A stretch of DNA of 64,000 bases from Telmatactis stephensoni (lineage: Eukaryota; Cnidaria; Anthozoa; Actiniaria; Isophelliidae). The position numbers and the translations under genes were made by a program. Below, piece by piece: positions 50,901 to 60,751 of the stretch. The DNA lies in the NCBI GenBank assembly GCA_029948255.1, contig JALIZF010001802.1, forward strand, positions 752,862 through 816,861, in the 5' to 3' direction. Positions within the stretch are counted from its first letter, which is position 1; every line of letters starts with the position of its first letter. The notes under the pieces were generated by a model. The model did not search any database, was not told where the DNA came from, and saw nothing but the letters and a program-made list of their open reading frames with translations.

Positions 50901-53900
50901 ATCTAGTGCATAGTGACACAATGTAGTAGAAATATCTTCCACATAAACGGCAGTGTTCACATGCTTGTGCAGGGCCATGTGAATTGAGCTTGTTTGGTGG
51001 TGTACATTGATCTCTCTCCTGTCAAAAGCATTTGTCCATGTTTTCCTTCATCATCAAAAATTAACTTGTGAAATGTCTTGTTGTACATGTATGTCAGGGG
51101 CAGATCCAGGACTATCTTCAGGCAGAGGGCGTGCACCGTCTTCAGAAGGGGGTGTACTGTTATACAAATTGGAAACCACAAAGAGGATATTTTGGAAAAA
51201 TATTGAAATAAAGGACTTAAAGTCGTCTCAGGAGGGGGTGCACACCCCTTGCACCAATCCCCTAGATCTGCCCCTGTATGTAGACAATGAAACCTTTCTT
51301 CGATTTTAGGTTTGCTGAACAGTTCTGTGGAGTTTTAGGACAAGATTTCCTTAAAATAAGTAAAAATATGTTGGTAAGACATAATATCTTGTGATTATTA
51401 AAACTAAAAAAAAGATCAAATGATATGAGATAAGACAGCCAAGGTTATAATTTCCATGACCTTTGGTCTATCAGTATTTAAATGCCCAAACACTAAGTTA
51501 TTGCCTGTGAAAGGACTCCCATCAATTCAAAAGGAAAAACTATAAGTGAGAACTATAAGTGTTGTCTTCATTTGACTTGATAAAATCCAGGTTTCTCCAT
51601 CTCAGCAAGCAACACTATGCAATGACCTTTTGCTAACCATTTTGTACTTCATCTGACAGTTACGACTGTGTAAAGTGTGCACAAAAGGCATGACATCTGA
51701 TATTACAGTAACATGGTCCATTACCCGCTCTGTGCTGTCTGCCATGGCTAATATGGCTAGAGACAGAACCATTAGAGAACTCATAGCAACTAATATAGAA
51801 TGGTGGGATGCATGTCATAGATTTATGGTGAGTGGTTAACACCGCTGGACTATATCCAATTAGGGTGAGGTACAAGTTTCTTGTGAATTTCCTTCTGAAA
51901 AAAATGTCAAAGTTTGCTGAGCCAAAAATCCCTTTTGGGGTATTTTTATTAGCCCTGATTAAAGTAGTGAATTTGAGCAGCAAGGCTGGTTATTGTCATG
52001 GTAGTTTACTTATAGTTACCAGCCTTGTTCCAGGTGGCATTCCCCAACGGCCCCTGTCATTTTAGAATGTTAAATACTTTCCCAGTTAGTAAGTTCCCTT
52101 CAAAAAAATCAATAAATCAAATAAATAAATAAATAACAGAATAACTCCCCCCCCCCCCAGTCCAAAAATGTCCCCATCTTCAAGGTCAAGGGGCTTATTG
52201 GTTGTTTACACCACACTTTTCTATGCAAGGTTCCTACCCCTGTACTCCTCATGAAGAAAATGAAAGACTTGTCAAATATGTGAAACGTTGTCATCTATTT
52301 TCCAGGTCCGTTATGGTAAGACAACTGTGATTAGGAAAGATTCTCATGCACATGACACATTGTTGTCCTTACTTGGTTTGTTGACCAATATTAGCTCACA
52401 ACCAAATCAAGTTAATGAGGTATTTTACAACATTTGACTAAAATCTTGCAATCTGATTGGCCGAGAGCCATTGTTAATAAGAGTACTGACAATGGAAAAC
52501 TATCTTCAATTTGTTATGTACAAATAGAGCTGTAACATTAATTACTCGTGCCCAGGCCTTTAGGCCGGGAACGAGTTATAAACTGCAAATGTTTTTTTTC
52601 CTCTCGTCGTCCACGAGAATGCGGCATTCTTGCGCAATCGGTGACGTGTGCACCCCTGATTGGTTAAGAACGTAAAAAACAATGCCCTTCATTCATCACC
52701 TCCGTAGTGAACGCCAGCGAGGAACTTTAGGAATGCAAGATGGCCGACTACAAAGAAAATAGCTTTCAGAGACAGGCTCTTCTAGGAATAACACATCGTA
52801 AAATGGAGCTTTTAACTCGAGATATACCTAGACACTCATAAGAGCTTCAGAATGGGCTGTTATTTTGAGCTTCATCTCCAATACTTTGACCAAATATCCA
52901 ATTCTAATTGGAGTACTTGGAAGGAGGCCCTCGCGATACGAACTATTTCCTATGAGCTGGAAATCTACGAATTTCTCATCCTACATGTTGCTAAACGAAC
53001 ATACATAGAAGCAAGTCAATTATATTCCTCATTTAAGCATTCAAAAGATCTTGAGAGGTTTTTGTACTGAATTTTAATATCGGAGACCATTGCATGGAAT
53101 TAGGTTCCATTGACCTTGTATTTCGCGTTTGGTCACGTAACGTCTTTTATTCAATATATAAACCGTCCGAAAAATACACGATTTGTTATTGTGTCAAAAA
53201 CACCGTTGTAGAAGTTTTTACAGCAAACAATTGAGATACATAGTGAAATAAAAATAATAATAAAACTGGTATATTCGCGGGGAATATTTTTGCATGTCGG
53301 AGATATACAATACCTATGCATGATAATAGAAGCAATGACAGACAAATTGACTAATCAGATGTTGTTTTAACCGATTCAAAAAAGGTCTTATGTTACGGTT
53401 AACTATCAGTCCCGGAATGGTGAAGAATGCGTGAAACGGCTCGGGGAAGAGGGCTCTCGGGGCACGAGTGAACGCACGTGTGCGTCTAGTTGATTATAAA
53501 CAAGCCAAGTTTTGGGAATAAGTCATTGAAGCAGGTGAAAACCATTATTAATCCTCATATGAACACGGTTTCATTATCATTACAATTCTAAACTGTTTCA
53601 AATCAAAGATAGCAAATTCAGCAAATTTTATGATATTTTGCGACTTTTCTTAATTTTGCGAAAGGTGCAAGTTTGACCAAATTTTGTAGTTCCACAATCC
53701 TGCAATTAATCAGATTTGTATCAGGGAACAAATGGAAATAGCCTACAAAAAGAATCAAGAGAACTTGCATTATTGATGTTTCAATCCTAGGTCCTTTATC
53801 CACCTATTACATGTTTTTACACTGATGCAGCCCAAACCACTCACTAGTTGAATTTCAAATTTATTTTTCTCTGTCACAGAATGACTGTGACTGGTTGATG

Positions 53901-56900
53901 ACAACGATTAAAGATCTTCTCGACAGTGATGATGATGATGACATCGTTGAGGTACTTGATTAAACACGGAACCAAAACATTTTTTCATGTCCTGTACTTT
54001 GGGAATCTGTATTAAATATTATTTGGTCATGGGTGGGGGGTAGGATGTAATTCAGGGCAGGGGTGCAATCTTTTTGGCCTGGTGGCACCCTTTTGGCCGG
54101 AGGGGGGGGGGGGGAGTGATGAGTGCTACTTGTGTTTTTATAATTTCATTTATCAGCTCTTTTATTCACATTTTTTTCAGCATTGTGTTTCTTTCCTGCG
54201 CTTCTTGTTATCACATTCCAACGTTTCCTTACAAATAGCGCTGTCTGATGGTTTGTACGTAAAGTTCATCTCTCAGCTTAAGGTACCTATAAAACAGTTC
54301 ATTATAACCTATGAAGCACTTGTGTATGATGTCAAAAAGTCTCCACACCGACACAGCATGGAGCGGTCCATTTCATACCGTTTGTTGCAAACTATTCGTC
54401 CAATTGAGCTGATAAGCGGACTGTGGTCGTGGTCCTCTGATTGGCTGTTTGTTTGCTAGGCATAGCGTACCCTATAGGTCAATGCCGGAGCACAAAATGT
54501 ACTGTGTTAATATCCTTTGAATGGCTTTTGTTTAGTGAGTTGTGTTCGCTTGTTTTCAGTCATCAAGACCTGTCGTTGTCAGATACACACTGAAATGTTT
54601 AGCGTTATGTACAAGTACTGATGAGAAAGCCAGGCAAGCTACAGTGGACAATCAAGGTAAATAGAAAAACAAAACAAAACAGCACAAAAACAAAAGAAAA
54701 GAAAACAAACAAAAAACAACGCAACACAAAACACAAAACAACAACACAACACAAAAACACAAACAAAAACTGTGAGGCCAAGGATCAATTTGCACACAAG
54801 AGTCTAATAATAAACCACTTTCAATACATTAGTCGAGTGGGTCCGTCAAGTGATTACACACAAATCAATCAAAACGAGGGTCTGGTCTAAGAATGGAGAA
54901 ATTAGCATTTTATTTCCCCTGAGCTTCGACTTTGCTCCATTGTTTGCTGTCACTCATCCAATATATCGAAAGTGGGCTATTTAACACCTCGTACCAGTAT
55001 ATCTCCAACCCAACCCAACCCAATTACTTTGTCGTGCCTCGCTCACTCTAATAGTAAGTACAACTGTATCTTGGCAGGTGTTGATGATCTAGTGAACTTG
55101 TTATCTTCAAAAGATGAGATTGTCTTAGGCAACGCAGCGCTGTGTCTTGGAGACTGTGCTCTAAATGGTAAGGGGACCTTTCATCTAGTAGCTCGTCACT
55201 TTTATGGTAGTTTCAGTGTAGATAATTATGAAAACACTTCGAGAAAACAGGTTACAAATCATGGCATACTGGTGATGTTTGGACTGGTTTTCACAAGCAA
55301 CAGAAAGAGAAGTAGAAGCGGAAGTGTAAAAAAAGACGAGCAGTGCACTACTGTCTGGATATGTCGTTTCGATCTGCTTCTGCTTCAATCACTCGTGAAA
55401 ACCAGGCTTAAGGTGGCTCGGCATAATTCAAGCAAGTTTTGGCGAAATTCTAACTCGCTCGCTTCGCATCAATAATGCACCACTGTTATCGTCCTTAACA
55501 CCAAAACTAATTCAATTATTCTAGATTTTGGTGGTGTTTTCGAAATGTTCTTTAATAGCTGCATTTGCTGATGACAGTCGATATTCAAACGACACTAATT
55601 TTACAAATTCCTCTGCCAAATCTTATTCCTACGTACAATTTCTTTGAAACTTCGTGTATGGGCTTTTTAGGTTCCTAGCAATGTTTTGACGAAGGAAAAG
55701 AAAAATCTGTACAGGATATATGATATATAGCTAATTCAATTAAAGTTGTCGCTGAAAAAAAGCCTAAAGCCTAAAGCTTTGAGAGCGGAATTCATCAAAA
55801 ATTTTATCACCGTGACATCATTACAATAAAAAACTCCCTGTATGCTTGCAAATTCTACAACTTGGACACATATTCCTTAATTTCTCAGATAGCCTACAGA
55901 GAAGCTTGTTAGTACACAAAAGATATTTGAAAGGCTTTAGCCTTTAGGCTTTTCAGCGACAACGTTAATTGAAATAGTAGCTATACATTCCAAAAGGAAA
56001 ATCGTTCGAGGCGATTGTAAGGAACGTCGGTCCAAACAAAAATGACAACAAAAATGTTTACGTACAAACATTGATCACGGTGCAGCAACGGTTCAACCGA
56101 TTTAAATAATATTGACCTGTCAGTATTGCTTACTATTCATGATACTAATGTTCAAAGCTCAACTCCGTAACTTTAAAACTGACTTTGCAAATAAATTTTG
56201 ACTGAAGGCATCCAACACGTCCCAAATGACGCATTTTCAAAAATTAACACTTGATTTCTCGATTTTCTCGAAAATTCGTGGAGTAGTTTTTTTTACATTC
56301 TAGTGACAACAAGTTTGTTGTCATTTTTTGGACCGACGTTGTTACATAAATGGGCTTGAGTGGTTTCCCTTTTGTTTCGTCAAAACACTGCTAAAGACCT
56401 AAAAAGTTTAAAGAAATTGCACGTTGGAATGAGATTTGGCAGATGAAATTGGTAGAAATATAGTGTCGTTTTTCGAGTGACATCGGAACACTAAATATAA
56501 AATTGGTGCATAATTGCGGAGGCGAAACGAGCAAGCTAAAAATTCGCCAAAACTCGCTTGAATTATCGATGGAGCCACCTTAAACGCACCTTTGAACGAG
56601 GCAATTATTCTTGCAACGTAGCAAGTTGCAAAATAAATTGCGCGTGTATTATGACTTTTCTGTAACATGTAATGCAAAAAATAAATGCTTTGCAAGTTGC
56701 ATACAAACAAACTGCTACTTTTCACAAGGTTGCAAAGCATGTTCGATTTGTGTAACATTTATCCAATGACCTGCAATGCAATCAATTAGCCAATCACAGC
56801 GAAGTCACCACTGAAATTATAACAGATTGATTTATGATCTATGACAGACCAAGAAGGAGTTGCGCGCTGCTAATTCTATTGTGTTTGTAGGAGATGTCTG

Positions 56901-58307
56901 TAAACACTTAGTGGACACAGATATAGTACAGACATTACTAAAACACGCTACAAATGACCATCTAAAGCACGATGTCAAAAGAAATGCTGTATTGTGTCTA
57001 GCAAGACTAGCTAATGGAGATCAAAGGTAAACATTAACAACTTTTACGCAAATCGGTAATTTTACGTGATTGGTTAGTGCTGCGATGACGTCAGAACACA
57101 TCAACAAGAACACAGGCTGTTTTTACTACGTATGTGTTTTAGTGACGTTAGGTAATACAAATTCTTTTGTTTTCTTTTGATTATTACACTTTATTAACGA
57201 TTTATTGTTATCAGTTTATGGTTTTTTAAAATACTAAAGTATTTTAGGGCTCGTTCACATGAGAGAAGGTTGCCCCTATGTAGTAAGGATAACTCTTTTT
57301 AGACAAGACGCAAAACTGGAGAAGTCGATCGCAAAAAGTGCAGAAGGCATTTTAGGGTAGAGGCTGGTAACATAACTATTCTAAACTAATTTTTCATGCT
57401 GAATGCGAATATGACTGTTACCAAGATGTATTCTGTAATCTTATAGTGTAAATGACGTATTTTGTGAATTGCTACAGTCATTTTATACTAACGGCTTTTT
57501 CATGTAATTCCAAAAGTTCCCAAACTTAAAAACAATTACCATGGCTGGAAAGAACATATCAAAATCAGTAAAACTGTGAAGTTTGAAGGATATCAGTTGA
57601 AAAGTCAAGGAGATACGAATTTTCAAAAAACGAAATTTTGTATGAAAACACTTACAGTTATGCAAGAGATACAAACAAATTTCGATTTTTGAAAATTCGT
57701 ATCTCCTTGACTTTTCAACTGATATCCTTCAAACTTCACAGTTTTACTGATTTTGATATGCTCTTTCCAGCTATGGTAATTGTTTTTAAGTTTGGGAACT
57801 TTTGGAATTACATGAAAAAGCCGTTAGTATGAAATGACTGTAGCAATTCACAAAATACGTCATTTACACTATAAGATTGCAGAATACGTCTTGGTAACAG
57901 TCATATTCGCATTCAGCATGAAAAATCAGTTTAGAATAGTTATGTTACCAGCCTCTAACCCAGAATGCCTTCAGGTATCTGATTTTTCGAAAATGCGCCT
58001 TGTCTATTTGTTTTCTTTTCCCTAGTAGACACAAAACAAAAGTGTTATCCCTATACTACACATAGGGGCACCTTCCCTCATATTTCATGCTTCCACAAGT
58101 TTCAATCTTTGTAGTAAGGACAGGTTTGTTTTGTTTTACAACATTTGTCATCTCTGTAAACATGATTTCCAGGGACTCTTGAGATGGATTATGTTTGTAG
58201 ACTTGGCTCAACCTGCTCATGTCCTTTTGTTTGACAGGCATCGCGAGAGGCTAAAAGATCTTCATGGACTAGAAATACTACACTCAGTATTTACCAAGGA
58301 CAGCTAA
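32949..58307 (+). CDS. TTC12: TTC12, TPR and armadillo dynein-arm assembly factor
   Basis: Twenty plus-strand exons: 32949-33009, 35614-35966, 36135-36194, 37012-37083, 40981-41041, 41267-41319, 45880-46015, 46708-46783, 47015-47109, 48924-49095, 50758-50850, 51310-51373, 51660-51827, 52306-52419, 53880-53951, 54181-54282, 54560-54656, 55078-55167, 56891-57026, 58238-58307. All are GT-AG and phases agree; the CDS is 2145 nt, 714 aa (human about 705). Three TPRs span roughly residues 97-200 (DELKEKGNSCFKNQKYCEAI, LYTNRAQ), followed by armadillo-type helices to the end. Diagnostic matches to vertebrate TTC12 are the MADKHEKEELESFLGKVDEI start, KGYLQVAE, TLFRTNDGFNII, NLLSSKDEIVLGNAALCLG and the LKDLHGLEIL ending. 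Family role: cytoplasmic factor for axonemal dynein arm assembly in cilia and flagella. A possible AATAAA lies at 58523-58528. Introns are rich in transposons. Confidence 0.97.
33391..33644. mobile_element. 254-bp MITE in TTC12 intron 1
   Basis: Arms of about 75 bp: left CTAAGAGAGCGAAACTCAGT, right ACTGAGTTTCGCTCTCTTAG. The flanks are TA on both sides, as in Tc1/mariner-type insertions. No coding capacity. Confidence 0.85.
33650..33958 (-). mobile_element. tRNA-derived SINE in TTC12 intron 1
   Basis: The minus strand shows a tRNA-like head with A box TGGCGTAGTGG (33936-33946) and B box GGTTCGAGTCC (33893-33903), both good RNA polymerase III consensus matches. A tRNA-unrelated body runs to about 33650. 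A body fragment with the same order of motifs (CACACTCACTACCTCTA, ACATGTTGAT) recurs at 19983-20063. Folded cloverleaf integrity was not checked. Confidence 0.82.
34085..34402. mobile_element. Hairpin MITE with CCAAT-type end, TTC12 intron 1
   Basis: A strong hairpin (34234-34402) has arms containing ATTCCATTTTTCCATGTGTC and CACCACATTTTGACGTCATC. The left shoulder (34085-34230) carries two copies of GCGCGCTCTGATTGG (about 34113 and 34186). The same two-part design recurs at 28530-28813 and 37712-38006. Confidence 0.75.
34403..35613. other. Rest of TTC12 intron 1, no gene seen
   Basis: AT-rich intronic sequence. It includes a short run of ten G at 35337-35346 and a polypyrimidine tract before the exon 2 acceptor CAG at 35611-35613. 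No supported coding or RNA feature. Confidence 0.6.
37122..37136 (+). repeat. Poly-G tract just after TTC12 exon 4
   Basis: Fifteen consecutive G begin 39 nt downstream of the exon 4 end, in an otherwise AT-rich intron. Confidence 0.95.
37589..37662 (-). mobile_element. tRNA-like SINE head in TTC12 intron 4
   Basis: Minus strand A box TGGCCAAGTGG (37643-37653) and B box GGTTTGATTCC (37599-37609). No clear tRNA identity, so it is treated as a SINE promoter region. Confidence 0.65.
37712..38006. mobile_element. Composite hairpin MITE in TTC12 intron 4
   Basis: Hairpin 37712-37872 (arms include GTACAATTCGGAATTAATAG and its diverged complement) is followed by a second inverted pair: TTATAATACACTATACAAAA (37878) and TTTTGTATAGTGTATTATAA (37986-38005). 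A CCAATCAGAATCG motif lies near the right end. Confidence 0.7.
38329..39230 (+). pseudogene. Degenerate copy of a multicopy uncharacterised protein with SAP-like motif
   Basis: The clear part is 38657-39082: GRPRLIDDFQPRAQIKKHLE, FAVQEELVQNYLEHLEYLKI, then TYEDYDWQDMFKKGTLKK and VPVLDLFLEKHQL. This order (basic helix region, then an L-x-V-x-x-LD-x-x-L SAP-like segment) resembles, from memory, a family present in many copies in coral and anemone genomes. An acidic tail continues in another frame (39078-39230), so there is at least one frameshift. The upstream open stretch 38329-38660 may be related but is not recognisable. It lies in TTC12 intron 4 and is probably a transposon-carried or retro-copied fragment. 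Confidence 0.5.
39315..39500 (-). repeat. LINE 3' end fragment (related to 59487-59902)
   Basis: The stretch from about 39330 to 39490 shares, in the same order, the motifs found near 59500-59610: TTTATTxxGCCA, then ATGGCRAGGA, TTAGGCTTAT and a C-rich end. At 59xxx this sequence follows a LINE ORF end, so this copy is read as only the 3' UTR of the same or a related element, minus strand, ending in a TTGAAC-type simple tail. Confidence 0.5.
39915..40883. mobile_element. About 970-bp TIR element in TTC12 intron 4
   Basis: Left end TATATGAGGCGTGATCAC (39915) is matched by the right end GTGATCACCGCTCATATA (to about 40881); AAAAGGGGTCTT and AAGACCCCTTTT extend the arms. No transposase was found. 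The right third (40430-40780) is an extreme T/C-rich strand with a GTT microsatellite (40730-40750). It ends only about 100 bp before TTC12 exon 5. Confidence 0.75.
42103..44163 (+). pseudogene. Dead R4/Dong-like non-LTR retrotransposon in TTC12 intron 6
   Basis: The N-terminal part (42103-42450) has a Myb/SANT-like segment (KWTREEYKEIIYCYYQALNQ), then a basic coiled stretch (42452-43168 and 43165-43584) in shifted frames. The reverse transcriptase part shows FLLPKNKNTE, PITCLTTTYKVLTSIIASR, ILPEEQKGCKKGS, MAWVDYQKAFDSVPHSWI and RGIFQGDFLSPLLFCL, typical of the R4/Dong side of the R2 superfamily. It is broken by frameshifts near 42451 and 43583 and by a TGA replacing the Arg of NYRP near 43684. 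It stops before the catalytic YxDD box, so it is 3'-truncated and inactive. Orientation matches TTC12. The clade call is from memory of family motifs. Confidence 0.88.
44170..44572. repeat. Dispersed repeat after the LINE fragment
   Basis: Sequence such as TTTATATAGCGCCTATCC at about 44193, followed by GCTCTAGGTGCTTTACA, is a motif I associate with SINE or LINE tails in marine invertebrates. The remainder up to the hairpin at 44573 has no coding signal. It may be the junction debris left when the LINE lost its 3' half. Confidence 0.4.
44573..44677. repeat. Perfect 42-bp inverted repeat
   Basis: Arms 44573-44614 and 44636-44677 are exact reverse complements (starting GGGTTACATGTTACCAGTAG) with a 21-nt loop. 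It sits in TTC12 intron 6 downstream of the LINE remnant and would form a strong RNA hairpin. Confidence 0.93.
45552..45631. repeat. 51-bp-period direct duplication, TTC12 intron 6
   Basis: ATTCACCTGCAGTTCAGGGA begins at 45552 and 45603, each followed by AGAATATT. Confidence 0.85.
45975..46372 (+). repeat. 89-bp tandem array copying TTC12 exon 7 end and splice donor
   Basis: The unit starts GCTGCTAAATCCC at 45982, 46071, 46160, 46249 and 46338, an exact 89-bp period, with the fifth copy cut short. Each of copies 1-4 contains the last 34 nt of TTC12 exon 7 plus its donor TTTTGTAAGT and the next 55 nt of intron. The copies are nearly identical, so the expansion is recent. A diverged sixth-like remnant lies at about 46555-46605. 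Use of a donor in copies 2-4 would read through an in-frame TAG shortly after the first donor. Confidence 0.93.
46784..47014. other. TTC12 intron 8, nothing notable
   Basis: Short AT-rich intron between exons 8 and 9, with canonical ends and no repeats recognised. Confidence 0.5.
47177..47948. mobile_element. 772-bp TTAA-flanked TIR element, TTC12 intron 9
   Basis: Flanked by TTAA at 47173-47176 and 47949-47952. Left end GGAGGCTAGAAATGG, right end (reverse complement) GGAGGCTGGAAAGGG. TTAA target duplication is the hallmark of piggyBac-type transposition. No transposase ORF is present, so it would be non-autonomous. Confidence 0.8.
49274..49387. repeat. Inverted repeat in TTC12 intron 10
   Basis: Arms TAGTCCAGTTTCTAATTACC and GGTAATTAGAAACTGAACTA, continuing inward with ACAAAAGG and CCTTTTGT; small MITE or foldback of about 114 bp. 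Confidence 0.75.
49765..49832 (-). mobile_element. tRNA-like SINE head in TTC12 intron 10
   Basis: Minus strand TGGCACAGTTGG (49815-49826) and B box AGTTCAATCCC (49772-49782) at tRNA-like spacing. It is abutted on its 5' side by the 11-bp satellite. Confidence 0.6.
49841..49940. repeat. 11-bp tandem array (ATTTGAATTGA), about 9 copies
   Basis: Near-perfect repetition of an 11-bp AT-rich unit adjoining the SINE head; likely a minisatellite grown from its flank. Confidence 0.93.
50124..50481. mobile_element. 358-bp MITE, TTC12 intron 10
   Basis: TIRs AAAGGGGTACTTGGATGAAA (left) and TTTCATCCAAGTACCCCTTT (right). No coding capacity. Confidence 0.83.
51095..51276. mobile_element. 182-bp hAT-like MITE, TTC12 intron 11
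   Basis: Ends CAGGGGCAGATCCAGGA and TAGATCTGCCCCTG fit the CAGGGG...CCCCTG ends of hAT-type elements. A related but diverged pair is at 22644-22755. A short TATGT repeat flanks it; an 8-bp duplication is not clear. Confidence 0.72.
52420..53879. other. TTC12 intron 14, repeat-derived
   Basis: Holds a CTGATTGGCC motif near 52452, a hairpin CTCGTGCCCAGGCC...GAACGAG (52546-52575) and a GC-richer patch with CACGTG-like motifs near 53475. No gene could be supported, although short ORFs occur by chance. Confidence 0.45.
54657..54775 (+). repeat. A/C-rich low-complexity tract after TTC12 exon 17
   Basis: About 110 nt of AAAAC/AACAC-type repeats, almost free of G and T, begins at the exon 17 donor. 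It is followed by a CCAAC pentamer run near 55008-55022. Confidence 0.85.
55412..56579. mobile_element. 1168-bp TTAA-flanked TIR element, TTC12 intron 18
   Basis: TTAA at 55408-55411 and 56580-56583. Ends GGTGGCTCGGCATAATTC and (reverse complement) GGTGGCTCCATCGATAATTC. Inner inverted motifs GCCTAAAGCCTAAAGC and GGCTTTAGCCTTTAGGC (about 55765 and 55935) suggest arms far longer than the TIR. No transposase found. Confidence 0.8.
57245..58083. mobile_element. MITE in TTC12 intron 19 carrying a nested foldback
   Basis: Outer ends TAGGGCTCGTTCACATGAGA and GGGGCACCTTCCCTCA match the small MITE at 6222-6359, including the CCCTATGTAGTA and TAGGGATAAC-type inner motifs. The copy at 6222 is only 138 bp, so about 630 bp here is an insertion. 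Confidence 0.78.
57342..57973. mobile_element. 632-bp foldback (300-bp arms) nested in the MITE
   Basis: Left arm 57342-57655 and right arm about 57670-57973 are near-perfect reverse complements, for example AGTTTGAAGGATATCAGTTG against CAACTGATATCCTTCAAACT. The arms read as the same 60-residue ORF on both strands, an artefact of the palindrome. The loop is about 15-40 nt. Transcripts of TTC12 would include the whole hairpin. Confidence 0.9.
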
Positions 58308-59486
58308 ATCACGTGATTAGCTAAATAATGATGACAGTGCTTAGTCACGTGATTCACAAGCCAGGTCACGTGATGCAGACCAGAGCTGAGTCACGTGATA
58401 AATATAAGAGATGGTAGTTCGTTTGCACGTTTGCCACGAGAATGCTTTGCTGAATTTCTTTATCGCCGCTAAATGTAATAACAACGTTATATGTAGCAAT
58501 TTATACCGCTTAAAATAATAATAATAAAAACTAACCCTAAATGTAATACTAGTTTAACCCTTAAGGTGGCTCGACCCCATAATTTTACATGAGCACCTTC
58601 CAACTTTGAAACGCTCATGCCTAAACAGATTGACTTCAATTTCATATCCATTATAACACATTAGTTACATATAGACTGAAAAGCAATATTAAATGTGTTT
58701 TGGGGGGATCGGACGGAATATCACGTGATAATGACGTCAAATGTGCTTTAGCTTCGGGTCGAATTTTGGCGCTCAAATGCATTTGATAAGGAAATGCTCG
58801 ATGCTACATATACCTTGGATATTTGCCTTCCTCTGAAAGAAGTCTCACTAAAATCTACAAGACGGATTTGGAGATATTTCAGGTCCTTTAAATTAAGGGT
58901 ATAATTTATGCAAAAATTGAAGACCACACTACCCTTGACAAATTTTACTACTTCTTGGATATTCATTTACCCCCAAAATCGCTCATTCTATTCTCATATC
59001 CCCCTAGTACTTTATGGAAAAAGTGGAAGGATAGACAGCAACGCGATTACGCCAAAGCGAATGATATGTGAATGAAGCTCAAAACGCAATGTTTACATTT
59101 TCTCCGGTTTTACGGGCATTTTCGCAAAACATACGATCATTAGAAAACTGCTCGATTTTTTTTTGGTTTATTTTTCCTGAGGAGCGTAACTGATTAATAC
59201 ACTATAAGGAAACGGATTTTCCTGTTGAAAACGTTTTAGGTGGTTTAAAATGAACGCAAAGTTAGGTAAATATTGACGCGATGTCGACGATTGTGTTCTC
59301 TAGGACTCCTTTTGTTTCTGTCTTATCAACAAAGAATTCTTTTACACCATGCACGCATTGACTGCGCTTGGTTAACAATAGTGAATAATTATTATACGTT
59401 TGAAACTGTGCGCGTCACAGTTTTCAATTCAAAAGAATTTGTTGCTGTGATAAATCGTAGACAATAGAAGTCCCTCAGCACAAAAT

Positions 59487-59902
59487 CATTTATTTATTTT
59501 ATTTATTTTTTATTCGCCATTCATATAAGTTTACAATATCTATAATAGAAAGATGGCAAGGATACCTCTTGAAGCCGTTAGGCTTATCAGGAGCAGAGAG
59601 CCTCCTTTTTTAAAAATATGCTTATGCTAGTTGTATATTTGCTTTGGCGATTATTAATAACAAAAACAGGTTCAATGATGTTTGAAAAAGGAAAACAAAA
59701 ACAAATAACTACAACAACAAAAATAAACTTTTTAAACATTTCTAGAAGACAAATAAGAATTTAGTTTTTTCTTAAAGGCTTTTTTGGTGGTACAACAAGT
59801 AATATAACTGGGGAGGGAGTTCCAGACTTTTGGCCCATTAAACAGGACAGTGAATTTCTTGATGTTAGTACGGCAAAAATGTGATTTGTAATTATGAGAC
59901 AT
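59487..59902 (-). pseudogene. 5'-truncated LINE end inside the palindrome loop
   Basis: Minus-strand translation from 59902 gives SHNYKSHFCRTNIKKFTVLF, then GPKVWNSLPSYI and KKAFKKKLNSYL before a stop, the typical C-terminus of CR1/L2/jockey-like reverse transcriptase proteins. A 3' UTR follows and ends near 59487 in a TTTA-type tail (AAAT on the element strand). The fragment abuts the right arm of the palindrome. Confidence 0.78.
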
Positions 59903-60508
59903 CGACATCGCGTCAATATCTACCTAACTTTGCGTTCATTTTAAACCACCTAAAAGTTTTCAACAGGAAAATCCGTTTCCTTATAGTGTATTAATCAGTT
60001 ACGCTCCTCAGGAAAAATAAACAAAAAAAATCGAGCAGTTTTCTAATGATCGCATGTTTTGCGAAAATGCCCGTAAAACCGGAGAAAATGTAAACATTGC
60101 GTTTTGAGTTTTGAGCTTCATTCACATATCATTCGCTTTGGCGTAATCGCGTTGCTGTCTATCCTTCCACTTTTTCCATAAAGTACTAGGGGGATATGAG
60201 AATAGAATGAGCGATTTTGGGGGTAAATGAATATCCAAGAAGTAGTAAAATTTGTCAAGGGTAGTGTGGTCTTCAATTTTTGCATAAATTATACCCTTAA
60301 TTTAAAGGACCTGAAATATCTCCAAATCCGTCTTGTAGATTTTAGTGAGACTTCTTTCAGAGGAAGGCAAACATCCAAGGTATATGTAGCATCGAGCATT
60401 TCCTTATCAAATGCATTTGAGCGCCAAAATTCGACCGAAGCTAAAACACATTTGACGTCATTATCACGTAATATTCCGTCCGATCTCCCCAAAACACATT
60501 CAATATTG

Positions 60509-60751
60509 CTATTTCAAAAAACGTTGAATACTGAATTCTGCATACTGAATAGTGCATTCCAAGACTTAGAAATTGCATTTTTGATCGTTTCCGTTGTCGT
60601 TTTGCCACTTATTTGCCTAGTTATAGCTGTTATAGAGGATTTTCACTATGCCATCTCCAAAATAAACTGAACTACAAGGCATTTTGGTCTTTGAATGCAC
60701 TATTCAGTATGCAGAATGCAGTATTCAGTATTCAACGTTTTTTGAAATAGC
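60509..60751. mobile_element. 243-bp MITE nested in the right arm of the palindrome
   Basis: Ends GCTATTTCAAAAAACGTTGA and TCAACGTTTTTTGAAATAGC are exact complements, continuing with ATACTGAATTCTGCATACTG. The left arm of the host palindrome lacks this insertion, so it arrived after the host arms formed. Confidence 0.88.

Noticed and set aside
54621..54890. Lys/Thr-rich 89-codon ORF
   Set aside because: Starts in TTC12 exon 17 out of frame and runs through the A/C-rich intronic tract.
57483..57832. Pair of identical ORFs on opposite strands
   Set aside because: Explained entirely by the arms of the foldback at 57342-57973.
58748..60670. 72-147 codon ORFs repeated on both strands in the 2.3-kb palindrome
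   Set aside because: The same arm sequence read from both arms; no recognisable domain, and the longer one runs into the nested MITE.
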